From the NCBI GenBank assembly GCA_029449235.1, contig JANATG010000001.1, positions 1,302,001 to 1,366,000 of the forward strand: a stretch of DNA of 64,000 bases, written 5' to 3'. This DNA comes from Linnemannia schmuckeri. Its lineage: Eukaryota; Mortierellomycota; Mortierellomycetes; Mortierellales; Mortierellaceae. The notes beneath the pieces are model-generated. The model was not told the origin of the DNA. It ran no database searches and worked only from the letters and a program-made list of their open reading frames with translations. Every line of letters begins with the position of its first letter. Within the stretch, counting starts at the first letter, position 1. Shown in pieces: positions 24,098 through 34,069 of this stretch. The position numbers were made by a program, and so were the translations under genes.

Positions 24098-25096
24098 ATG
24101 GGAAACGCACCATCGCAGCCTGGGAGCGAGTCCAACGAGGCTGTTGATTCAGTCGATGCCGTCACCTTTACCAACAACCCATATCAAAAGCACTCTCAGC
24201 AATCATATCAACAACAACAGCAGCACCAGCAGCAACAAAACCAGCAATACCGTCAGCATGGCTCGCCCCATCAACAGCAAAGTTACATGACTTCTTCTCA
24301 CCAGCGGCACGCTTCGTCGCCCGGCACCTTTACTCATTCCTCGCCACCTCAGGGATCCATTCACCCTTCAACAATACCTATCGCTTCTGTTCCAGTTGAC
24401 GCTACCCACCGGCCGCGCTTCCCCTCTGTCCGAGAGCAGTATCTGAATGATTCACCCGCGGGCTCGTCGCCTCTCGACAGTGATTCATCATATCCACATG
24501 TTCTCGCTGCCGGGCATTCTCTGGGCGATCCTTCGGTCCACCCATCACGGTCCTCTCATAGCTACAAGGGCGGGCTCCCAGGAGGTGTACCCCGGAGAAG
24601 AGCATCGTCTCTGGTGAGCGGGCAAGCCTATGGCCAGTATGCCGACACTTTCAATGAACAGGCCCTCCTGGCCTCAGCAGCACAACAGGACAAGTTGGAA
24701 CAGAAATTACATACATCCGATGGACGGCCCAGTTATCGAAATTCAGCTCGTGTTTCCAGGGCCTTTGAGTTAGAACCTCTCAAGAGCCTGGACAATGCAC
24801 ATGACGGTAATTGATTGATAATGAATGACAACGTGGGCCATCCATGTGCTACGTTGCATGGTTTGTTTTTGCTGCTTGTTGTTATGTTTAGAACGGGCAC
24901 TAATGCTTTTTGTCTGCTTGCTCTCCTTTTCTCTCTCTCGCCGATTATCGGCATAGTAGATTCCAAGGATGGAAACGTACCCACGATCATTACATGGAGT
25001 CAGGGAGGCACCAATGTCTACGTGACCGGAACTTTTAATAACTGGAAGCAGAAAGTACGGCTCAACAAAAGGCAAGTTCACTTACCTACCCAACAA

Positions 25097-25141
<45 letters not shown>

Positions 25142-26059
25142 AATCCTGTTACACCAGTAAAGGATGGTTTAAACAGCCGCCCTGCACTCTCTTTATTTTA
25201 TTTTCTAATCAAATGCTGCTTTTGCTATCACGTTGCTTATCACGATGGATATTTTGGCCGAATATTTTTTTTTTCTATGACTACATAGCACAAGTGACTT
25301 CTCGACAATATTGAACCTACCACCAGGCACCCATCGGATCAAATTCATTGTGGACGATGAGTGGAAATGCTCAACAGAGCTTTCGGCCGCGACTGATGCA
25401 GAGGGAAATCTAGTCAACTTTTTGGAAGTCGCCGACGAAGAACAAGATGAATTGGAGGGCGGCTATGGTAATGATCTTATTTCAAATCGACAGTTAATAG
25501 TTAAGGTCTTTGACTTAAACAAAGATCCTATGCACGCTTTTTTCCATGTGGGCTAATGAATGAATCATGCTATTTCATCGTCCTACGCTTAGACACACCT
25601 ACCAATGGGTCGCCAGTGGGATCGTACACAGATCAGATCCCCGCTTATGCGCTCTCAGGCGACTCGACACCTTCAAGCACACCAGGAAGTGACGGGCTTT
25701 TGCCTCTCACGGCCATCTCCGCCAACGACGGTCACGCCAGTCCTCGATCGCAAGGATCGCCAGGAGCAAAGGGTTCACCTTCGAGTGTCTCTTCCTCGTC
25801 GTCCAAGTTGTTTACCTCCACCTCTTCCATTTCGAACGAACCGCCTCCAGGACTGCCCCCCCATTTGGAGAAGGTCATTCTCAACAATATGCCCTCCAAG
25901 GAAGACAACTCTGTCTTACCTGTTCCGAACCATGTGGTCTTGAACCACCTGTACGCGTGTTCGGTCAAAGAGGGGGTTTTGAGTATCAGTGTTACTGCTC
26001 GGTATAGGAAAAAGTACATCACAACAGTTTTCATCAAACCTGTCGTGACGGATGCCTAG
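24098..26059 (+). CDS. SIP2: SNF1/AMPK beta subunit (Gal83/Sip2 family)
   Basis: Predicted exons 24098-24806, 24960-25071, 25289-25467 and 25593-26059 give 488 residues. The beta subunit scaffolds the energy-sensing SNF1 kinase. Gly2 in MGNAPSQ fits an N-myristoylation site. A long Gln/Ser/Pro-rich region is followed by a glycogen-binding CBM48 domain (about 240-330; ITWSQGG, VYVTGTFNNW, LPPGTHRIKFIVDDEWKCS) and the C-terminal ASC domain (about 400-488; PNHVVLNHLYACS and VTARYRKKYITTVFIKP). Intron 2 (25072-25288) appears to use a GC donor, AG|GCAAGT. This is the only junction that restores the conserved RLNKST...DFS reading, and its phase matches. Confidence 0.94.
25101..25135. repeat. CT microsatellite in SNF1 beta intron 2
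   Basis: A run of about 16 CT units within the GC-AG intron. Confidence 0.85.
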
Positions 26060-26308
26060 ATGGGCGCTTTTTTCTTTTTTTTTTTGATTTTTTTTTGACT
26101 TTTTTTTTTTTTTTTTTTTTTCTTTCTTTCTTTCTTTTTTTCTTTTTTTTGTTTCATGTGCGCACAGCAACCACAGGATTTTTGTGTTCAGACCACCAGC
26201 ACTACAATAGTGGATCATTAAAAAATCCTATGTTTTTGGAGCAGATAATACCGCATCCACTATTCACTGTATGACTTTAATTCTGAACAGATATGAAATG
26301 AATAATAC

Positions 26309-27390
26309 TTATACGGTCTGACTAAGAGCCTCCATGTTGGCTTCAAGCAGCAGAGCGCGGACTCTAGATCGGTACTCATTGATGACCTGTTCAGGTTTTG
26401 ACGACCATTCACTCTCCATAGTGTTCTCGTCGTCTTTCTTTTCTAACTTGCATGAGTTGCTCTTGTTCGATCGGCATGATCCCTTTTTTCCTCCTCCACA
26501 ACAGCCTTTGGACGGCGTAGATGACTCTAATGTCTCTGGTTCTGGTTGTGATCCGGCATCGACGTTCTCGCCCTTCTTTTGACAACACGATGGCCCACTT
26601 GATCTATCAGCACTTCCTCCACAACAACCACTATCCTTCTCCTCCTTGTTAGGCGACGAAGATGGTCCGCGTCCGTCGTCAAAGTAAGCCTTATCAAAGA
26701 CCTTGGCGATATCCAGTTCGACCAATTCCTTGACCACCCGTGTCGCTCTTGTGATCCAACCCTCTTTGTCCTTGATTTGGCTCAATTGTGACGATGATGA
26801 GCGGACGTACCCCAGCAACGGGCTAAGCAACACGCAACAACACATAGACAATGAAAAACAAAGAAGGATTGCGGTTGTGTACCAAAGAAAAATGTTAAAT
26901 ACCATTATCATCAAAAGGACAATGGAATTCACAAGCAAGCTATCAACGAAGAAGAGACTTGTTTGGGTGCCATACCTGATCAGTCCTCGCAGTCTTCCAA
27001 GCTCATGGCCGTACTGAACGCCTTCTGACCAACCTTGATTAAACCCCTGCTGGAGCGTTCCTTCTTTACCTTCCTCAATTCCTTCCCTATACCCCGTCTA
27101 AGTAAAAAAATAATCAAAAGCGAAAAAAGAAACCAAAACAAAACAAAATCATCATTATTGAGTAGCAAAAAAGACGCAGAGAAAGCAAGCATTGAACAGT
27201 CATATAGTCATATAGTTTGTAAGATAGTCTTTACGTTTCCAAAGTTCTCGTGGAGTCGGTCCCACTCCTTTTGAGCGATCGCACGGTCATAGGAGACCTC
27301 GTCGTCATTGCCCCACACATCGTCGTTGTCCCCGCCTTCGTCCTCCCAGGCATCCATCGAGTAATGATTGTCGTGTTCTGGATCTGACAT
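26309..27390 (-). CDS. YAE1: Yae1 family protein with Cys-rich C-terminus
   Basis: Predicted minus-strand exons 27390-27235, 27097-26976 and 26822-26309 give 263 residues. Exon 2 encodes the diagnostic Yae1 array of Gly every four residues (TGYREGIEEGKEGTLQQGFN, QGWSEGVQYGHELGRLRG). Yae1 with Lto1 delivers Fe-S clusters from the cytosolic CIA machinery to the ribosome-recycling ATPase Rli1/ABCE1. The N-terminus is acidic (DAWEDEGGDNDDVW). After a helical segment (KDKEGWITRATRVVKELVEL), the C-terminal part has eight cysteines in clusters, at about 159-160, 172-173, 200-201, 209 and 217 (GCCGGS, SCCQKK, GCCGGGKKGSC). I do not recall these from the yeast or human protein. A short C-terminal helix ends the protein. 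Confidence 0.85.
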
Positions 27391-27744
27391 TGTTTTGCTT
27401 GTTGTGTGTTGTGTTGAATGAGAGGTTCAAAAAAAAAAGTGATCGCTAAGCTGGGCGTTTTTCTGCACCAAGGAACGAGTCACACAGTCCAAAAAGATGC
27501 GCAGTGCATGAAAAGGTGGCCATAGCATTTGAACAAGTGACAAAGGTTGTTTTATTTACGAGTGCAAAGACCAAACAAAAGAAAACTCCTAATTCTTCCA
27601 AAGTGCTTAGCCACGAGAGAAAGAGAGAGAGGGAGCATGAGAGGAATTTGTCCTTTGTCTATTGAGTTTTGTTGCTGTTTGCTGTTGGTGCTGATGTCAT
27701 TGTTGTCACTGCTGGTGTCCAGGTGGCGACGATAACACCCCTGT
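27391..27744. other. Intergenic, YAE1 start to UBC8 end
   Basis: 354 bp holding the YAE1 promoter and the UBC8 3' untranslated region. A GA-rich run lies near 27615. No other gene is supported. Confidence 0.55.
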
Positions 27745-29582
27745 TCAAAGCTCCAGACCAGGTGCATCGTCATCGTCTGAAAATGACTCCACCGAGCTCA
27801 TCTCATCGTCCGAGGAGCTCTCTTCTGTCGAATACTCAGCCGCCTCCTTGGTAGCATAGCGAGACACGTATTCTATACAAACAATAACGATGCAATCAAA
27901 TGATCAGTCAGGTATTTGCATTTTTTATACCAAATCATCTCTTACTCATTCTCACGCTACAATGCAATTCGTCCTTTCTTAGTTTGTTTCTTGCCTCTTT
28001 ACTTTTGCTGTTTTCTTCTCGCACTCATATCATGCGTTACTTAACTCACCCCTCACATTTCCTGTTGATTAATTGCCACTCGCTGATGTACTTACCCTTG
28101 ACCTTGAGCTCATAGCCTGCTGCTTCACGCATCAACATGGCAGCGGCCTCTCCGTTCAAAGGGTCCGTTGGGTTGGGGTAGCGCAACAACTGAGGCAGGA
28201 AGACCTCAAAGATATTGATCATGTCTACATTCACGTTGGAATAACAGATAAAACAGCAAAGGATTAGTTAGTGTATGCGCACAACATCGGCAAAAAGGAG
28301 GGATGGGATAATGTAGATTGAGGCTTAAAAACTCTGAGAACCACAGACTGTTATGCAAGGGGAAATAGGGAAAGGGTTCGGAAAAAAAAGCAAAACTCCA
28401 GGGATACAACTTCGTTGTCGTGATCCCCCCTTTCCTGCCTGTTTTCCTGCCTGTTTTCCTGCCTATTTTCCTGCCTATTTTCCTGCCTGTTTTCCTGCCT
28501 GTTTTCCTGCCTGTTTTCCTGCTTTTCCTGCAACACTTGTGTTTTGATTACGAGAGAGCGGTGCACAAACATACCAAACATTGGACTCCATGTCTGGTTG
28601 ATGACATCCAGGCATACCGAACCGCTCCTAATAAATTCAATGAGACAATATCAACATGGAAATGGCGTCAGTACAATAGGGTCACATTCAACGATTGCTC
28701 GGCATCGATACAGGAATTAGGGACAAGAAAGAAAAGCCGATCGAAAAGAATTTTAGGGAAGTTGAAGAAAAAAAAAGGGTGCAGGACTAAGGGATGGTGT
28801 ACTGAAGCGGAGCGGATGGTAGTGTGGCCTTTTCTTTGTATCCCCCCCAAAAAAAAACAAAAGTTCTCCTGAACTTTGAACAGACCAAACAAAGGGCAGG
28901 GTCGGAGATAAACGCGCATATTTCCTTTTTCCCAGTGAATGAAGAGCACGCATATGCAACACACAGGGAAAAGAGACACTTACAGCTCGTCGATGTTTGG
29001 GTGGAAGATCTTGTTCATGAATCCAATCGAGGGTGACTTGTAAGGATACTGATCAGGCAGCTCAACATGCACCTTCCAGATTCCTCCAGCAAAGGGAGCT
29101 ATATTAATTGGGAGTATGAGACAAAGGTGAGGAACGATATACCGTGTGAGTATTAACAAACAAGAAAACGGCTCAGAAGAACTGGGAATATTAACCAGTT
29201 GGAGTTTCTTCCTGTCATCTGTAGGCTTTCAAAGAAAACCACAGGCAAAACAATGTCGATAGGTTGCGCAAGTTATAACATGTGTGTGTGTTCTTACTAT
29301 CGGAAGGGCCGTAGAAACGGACATAGAACTCTTGCATGTTGTCGTTGACCAAGGTGACTTCGTAGTCACTCATCAACCTAAAAAAAGTATCAAACCAAAG
29401 TCATGGGCGGTGATGGGACAAGTGAGACCAACAAACAAGTTAGTGAAAGTGCATTGGGTTGAATAGTGAGTGAGTGGTGACTGAAGGGCGACATTCATTT
29501 GAGCAAGGGACAGAGTGGATGTGAAATAATGACTTTACAACTTCATGACATCGGTTTCGATTCGTCTGCGTGGTGAGGACAT
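27745..29582 (-). CDS. UBC8: Ubiquitin-conjugating enzyme E2, Ubc8/UBE2H type
   Basis: Predicted minus-strand exons 29582-29539, 29377-29298, 29098-28984, 28627-28575, 28224-28096 and 27872-27745 give 182 residues, against 183 in human UBE2H. The sequence follows that family along its length: [23 protein letters not shown], the HPN motif in [11 protein letters not shown], active-site Cys85 in [25 protein letters not shown], and a Ser/Asp/Glu-rich tail ending GLEL. Ubc8 works with the GID/CTLH ligase in degrading gluconeogenic enzymes in yeast, and UBE2H does the same for CTLH in animals. Intron 4 (28225-28574) contains a 12-bp tandem repeat. Confidence 0.96.
28431..28531. repeat. 12-bp tandem repeat in UBC8 intron
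   Basis: About eight copies of (G/A)TTTTCCTGCCT, of which six are full 12-mers from 28441 to 28512. On the transcribed strand the unit reads AGGCAGGAAAAC, giving regularly spaced GG pairs. Confidence 0.9.
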
Positions 29583-30045
29583 GGTGCTTGATGTGGACGT
29601 ATGTTGAGTTGTTGTTGAGAAGGGTGGTGGCCTCGCTTGTGGGGGTTGTTTTGTTGGCTAAGTAGTTGCGGTGTCTGTGTTGGAGTGTCCTTTGTGAGTG
29701 TACGTGTCAGGTGTGTTGTTGTTGAAAAGGAAGTAAGAAAGAAAAGCAAGAAAAGAGTATCATAAAATGGGTAAAGAGGGGAGGGACAAATAGGATTTAG
29801 GCCTTGTGACTTACAAACGGGACACGGAAAAGGGAGCAGGCAAACAGCCTCGCATTTGATTTGCACCCAACGCAGCTAACATCCCCAAAAGAATCAAACT
29901 TCCAGCTTCCCTGATCAAAAAATGAAGGCCATACACAGACAGACCAACTACTATCACTGCGACTTTTACGTTGCTTTCATCCAAACAGTTTATTATTACG
30001 GGTACACGGATTGAACAGAAAATGCGCACATCCATTCCTTTCCAT
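29583..30045. other. Intergenic, UBC8 start to CAP1 end
   Basis: 463 bp with GTT-rich and GT-rich tracts (29600-29720) upstream of UBC8 and the 3' untranslated region of the capping protein gene. No other gene is supported. Confidence 0.55.
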
Positions 30046-31576
30046 TTACTTAGCAGCAAGCTCGGCACCAATACGGTAGGTGAGAATCTATAAAAGGGCG
30101 ATAGAAAAAGCCAGCCTGTGTGAGCGAAAATCCCATCAACAAAACAAATGCTCCTCCACATGATCCGTGGATTGTCATGTAGCAACTCTCTCTCTTTCGT
30201 TACCTTGTTCCAGTCGAGCTTTGTGCGAGTGTAAGGCAGGGCACGGCGGAGACCATTGAAGGTGCTTTCTGCCAGATCGTGGTAGCTCTCGTTCAAGGCA
30301 TGCTGGTACTTTGACTCGGCCGCTCCAATGAAGTCCAAAAGACTCTTTGCGATCACCTTGTGCTAGTTATCGTTTTGTTTGATCATCAATGTTAGAACGA
30401 TGTATAAGAGTCTTGGATGATGTGGGAAACGCCCCATTATCTATCTGTAGGAGAAAACCAGAAGGTAGCCTTACAGGTTCTGAGGAGCCCTTAGTCAACT
30501 TGTCGTCCAATTCCTTGGCAGTCTCCAATTGAACGTTTCCATCCTCGTAATAATGAACCTTGCACTTCATTGCGCCCTTGACTTCGTTCGTGGCAACATC
30601 CAATGTCCAGACGGATCTCCAACGTCCATTCCTTAAGTTTCATACACAAAAATTGTTAGCTGTCAGATGTCAGTTATGTGCATATCAATGCATAGCATGT
30701 CACATTTCTGGTTCCAGCTAGCTACTCACCAGTAGTTGGATGGACTGTACTTGTTGTGGACGATGGCAATGGTGACAATACCCTTGGAGCCATAGACAGC
30801 AGAAACACCCTCAGCATATCGGTCGGCCACATAGGCCTCAGTATCATTTTCAATCGCCTTGCGGAGCTCTTCGACCTCCTCATCAACCGTGTGGCTCTCC
30901 AGATCCGATGCCGTCTGACGAAGGTGATCCAACTTGAATGTCTGGTTGGTCTTGGGATCCAAAAACCGGTCTCCTTCGATATGACCATGCTTAGAGACAA
31001 TGACCTATATTGTATATCCAATAAGAAAAACGTGTCAGACTGCTTGTGGGAATGCAACATTGAGCCTATTTACGCCATGGCTCGTCTAGGGTTGTACCTT
31101 GCCCTCGATGCCAGGCACCTCGACAGTCGCCAATTCTTCGGTGTTATATTCCTCAAGTGCGGTCAAGATACCTCCGTCCAACAGTTCGTCGTCTCCCACC
31201 AAAGCGCGAACATCTAAAATAGCGCGATTGAATGATAAACATAAAGGGGAACGCGTTTTTGTAAGTTAAGATATTTCAAGGTGTGAAGGAGATTACCAAA
31301 TGCATTTGTTCTTCCCTTGAACTCCATGATTCAACATTCTCCTACCGTTGAAGACATCGTTGATTTCGCCTGTTCAGTTGGGTCCAGTAGAGTAGAGGTG
31401 ACATAGTGTAAAAGAGCAAAAGTACAATCATGCTAGGTTAGTCAAGGTGCTGCTGATGGAGACCCTCCTCAGGAAGGAGGATATGGCGTGTGTTGTCCTA
31501 AAGTTCAGTTCGGACCTGGAGGAGCGGCCTTAAGAAATTTCGAGGCAATCTTGATCTTTTCTTCGCTGGTGGCCAT
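30046..31576 (-). CDS. CAP1: F-actin capping protein subunit alpha
   Basis: Predicted minus-strand exons 31576-31516, 31369-31346 (24 nt), 31213-31098, 31004-30730, 30631-30475, 30362-30204 and 30087-30046 give 277 residues, the usual size for CapZ alpha. The start MATSEEKIKIASKFLKAAPP and GEINDVFNDVR are typical, as are YGSKGIVTIAIVHNKYSPSN, WNGRWRSVW, KVHYYEDGNVQL and the C-terminal actin-binding end YTRTKLDWNKILTYRIG. With the beta subunit it blocks actin filament barbed ends at cortical patches. Confidence 0.96.
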
Positions 31577-31985
31577 GGTATATAGTTGATGTGTGGTGGT
31601 TGTGGGAGTGATGGCTGTCAGTTGAATAAAAGAAAAAAGGGAGAGATGAAGAGAAAAACGAACGGGCTTTCAGGGACACAAGGCACCCTTTGACTTCAAC
31701 GTCACAAACGAAACTCCCAAAAAATTTGGCTTCATGCATCAATTGAAGCGACAAAGCCCAGAGATGCCATGCCGCCATAGCCGGGATACTAGAGGGAGCT
31801 GTCGTTCGAGCTGCACGTACTTGACGAGCACAAAATATTGTATGTGTAGTCGTGAATAAAGAAGAATGTCAAGGTCTTTGGCCTTCAATATGTTAAAAAC
31901 AAGACAAATTGGGGAAGGATACGTGAAAATATTGGGAAGGAAAAAAAAAGACTGAAGACGATGGGCAGATTTTTTATTCAACAGT
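31577..31985. other. Intergenic, CAP1 start to RPS4 end
   Basis: 409 bp holding the capping protein promoter and the RPS4 3' untranslated region. Nothing else is supported. Confidence 0.55.
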
Positions 31986-33958
31986 TTAGTTGGCGGCGCG
32001 GCGACGGTCACGCTCCTCAGCAATGGTGAGCTTGACACCCTTGTTCTTGGGGAGAGAGACCCAAGGCTTGTTACCCTCACCAATGACGAAGACGTTGGAG
32101 AGACGGGTAGCGAACTGGCGGTCGAGGACATCCTTGATATGGACGATATCGAAGCCTCCGACGTGACGCTCACGGTGGGTGATGACACCGACACGGCCAG
32201 TGTTACGACCACCGGTAACCATGGCGACGTTGCCAACCTCAAACTTGATGAACTCGTTGAACTTGCCAGTCTCCAAGTCAAGCTTGACGGTGTCGTTGAC
32301 CTTGATCAAGGGGTCGGGGTAACGGAGGGTGCGACCATCGTGGGTGACAACGAAAGGGATACCCTTGGCACCGAGCTGAACCTTCTTAACCTTGCACAGC
32401 TTGTACTTGGCCTCCTCAGCGGTGATACGGTGGACGGTGAAGCGACCCTTGGTATCGTAGACGAGACGGAAGTTCTCACCAGTCTTCTCGATGGTGATGG
32501 CATCCATGAATCCAGCGGGGAAGGTCGAGTCAGTGCGGACCTTGTTGTCGACCTTGACGAGGCGCTGCATAAGGATGGACTGAACCTCCTTGCCGTTAAG
32601 GGCGTACTTCAGGCGGTTGCGCATCAAGATGACGAGGGGCAAGCACTCACGGAGCTTGTGGGGACCGGCAGTAGGTCTGGGGGCCTACAAATTAACAAAT
32701 GGTATAAACATTGGAAGAGGGGTCAGTGTCCGGGTATGATGAACCCTTCGGTGATACAGAAGACTGACAGTGGAAGGGCTTCGGTGCTGTTCTGTTCCTG
32801 CATGAATGTGCTGAAAAAAGTGTTGCTCTCTTTTGTCCGTGTTGGCAGACCAACACTCCAAGTCGCTACTGATCCTCCATTGTCGTATGTGCTCGAGGAT
32901 GATAGGTCTCCAAGGGCTATTGATGTTGCGGCTAATAGCTCCTGGGAAACAGTTTTTTATGTTCGCCCACCAAACTTGATCGAGCTGCGTTGGTGTGTAT
33001 GTCGGCGAAGCGTAGAGCTGGACGCAAAAAAAAACTGAGAGAACGAGTATAGACCCTCGGATGCCCATACATCTTCCTGCAGTCGTCTGTCGGTTGAGGC
33101 ATGTGGTTGCTATCTCGAACAGGACCGCTTGCTTTAACAGCGGTATGTCTTAAACGCAATTTGCCTTGGCTTCTATCTGAAGCTAGCATCCTGAGAGTGG
33201 ATTGTTGTATCGGTAGGTTGTTTCCTGAAGTCACCCATATTCCTTTTTGTTGCAAGCACTCGAGTGTTCTGGTCGTGTTTGTTCTCCGCTCTCCATTGCG
33301 CTGAATCAGAGCGGTGTGCCGTCAAGAACAACGCTTGACGGAAAAAGGGAAAAAGAATCGTGGTGTCAAAACATACATAGGTGCCGGTGAGCTTGTCCAG
33401 CATCCAGTGCTTGGGGGCATTGAGGCGCTTCAAGTGCTTTTTGGGTCCACGAGCCTAAATCACGCCAGAGAAGGTGTAATAGAAAAAAGATGTTAGCCTC
33501 CACCCTTGGATGAAATATTCTGTCCTGTCTAGTTTTTTCTCTGCTAGTAAACGTTCGTCGATAGATGTTGCGTTCGTCCCTTGCACGGAACTCATCCTTC
33601 TCATCCAGTGGTTTCTTTATCGTCGAGGAGTCTCTTTGCTGGCTATTCCGGTCTCATACGGCAGGTCTGATCGCTAACGTTGTGACTCTGTCAGATCTCT
33701 GCTCAAGGGTGATCTGATGCCGTCCTGATATCCAGTCTTTTTTCCCTTCTGAGCTCTTGGGCATAGCTTCGGGTCTATTATCGGGTATCCGTAAGGATTG
33801 TTGATGACGGATATACTGACGGATCGATCGATGGTTCCCGAAGGTGATGTGCCGATCGATGGATGGGTCGTGCGCTCTGTGCCCCATGGCACTCTCCAAT
33901 CCATGCCTGCACTTGGTATTGTCCATATGAGGTCTTGGCCACACAGTCACAATACCAT
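31986..33958 (-). CDS. RPS4: 40S ribosomal protein S4 (eS4)
   Basis: Exon 3 (32684-31986) and exon 2 (33454-33377) encode nearly the whole protein: [39 protein letters not shown], then the S4 and KOW domains ([38 protein letters not shown]), ending in RDRRRAAN. Exon 2 opens directly on Ala2 after an acceptor, so the initiator Met must be in an upstream exon that contributes only ATG. The best candidate is ATG 33958-33956 followed by a weak GTATTG donor, which makes a 501-bp first intron. That start is tentative; the rest is secure. With it the product is 259 residues. Intron 2 (32685-33376) is also long, at 692 bp. Confidence 0.93.
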
Positions 33959-34069
33959 TTTTCTGAAGTGATGTTAAAGGGGGATCTTTCTGTGCCAGAC
34001 ACACCCAGACTTTTACAGACAAGCAATTGGAGGCTTAGCAATCGAATCGAAATCTATTAACTACATCTA

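Noticed and set aside
32730..32815. C/D-box-like motifs (ATGATGA ... CTGA) within RPS4 intron 2
   Set aside because: They are on the + strand, opposite to RPS4 transcription, and have no terminal stem.
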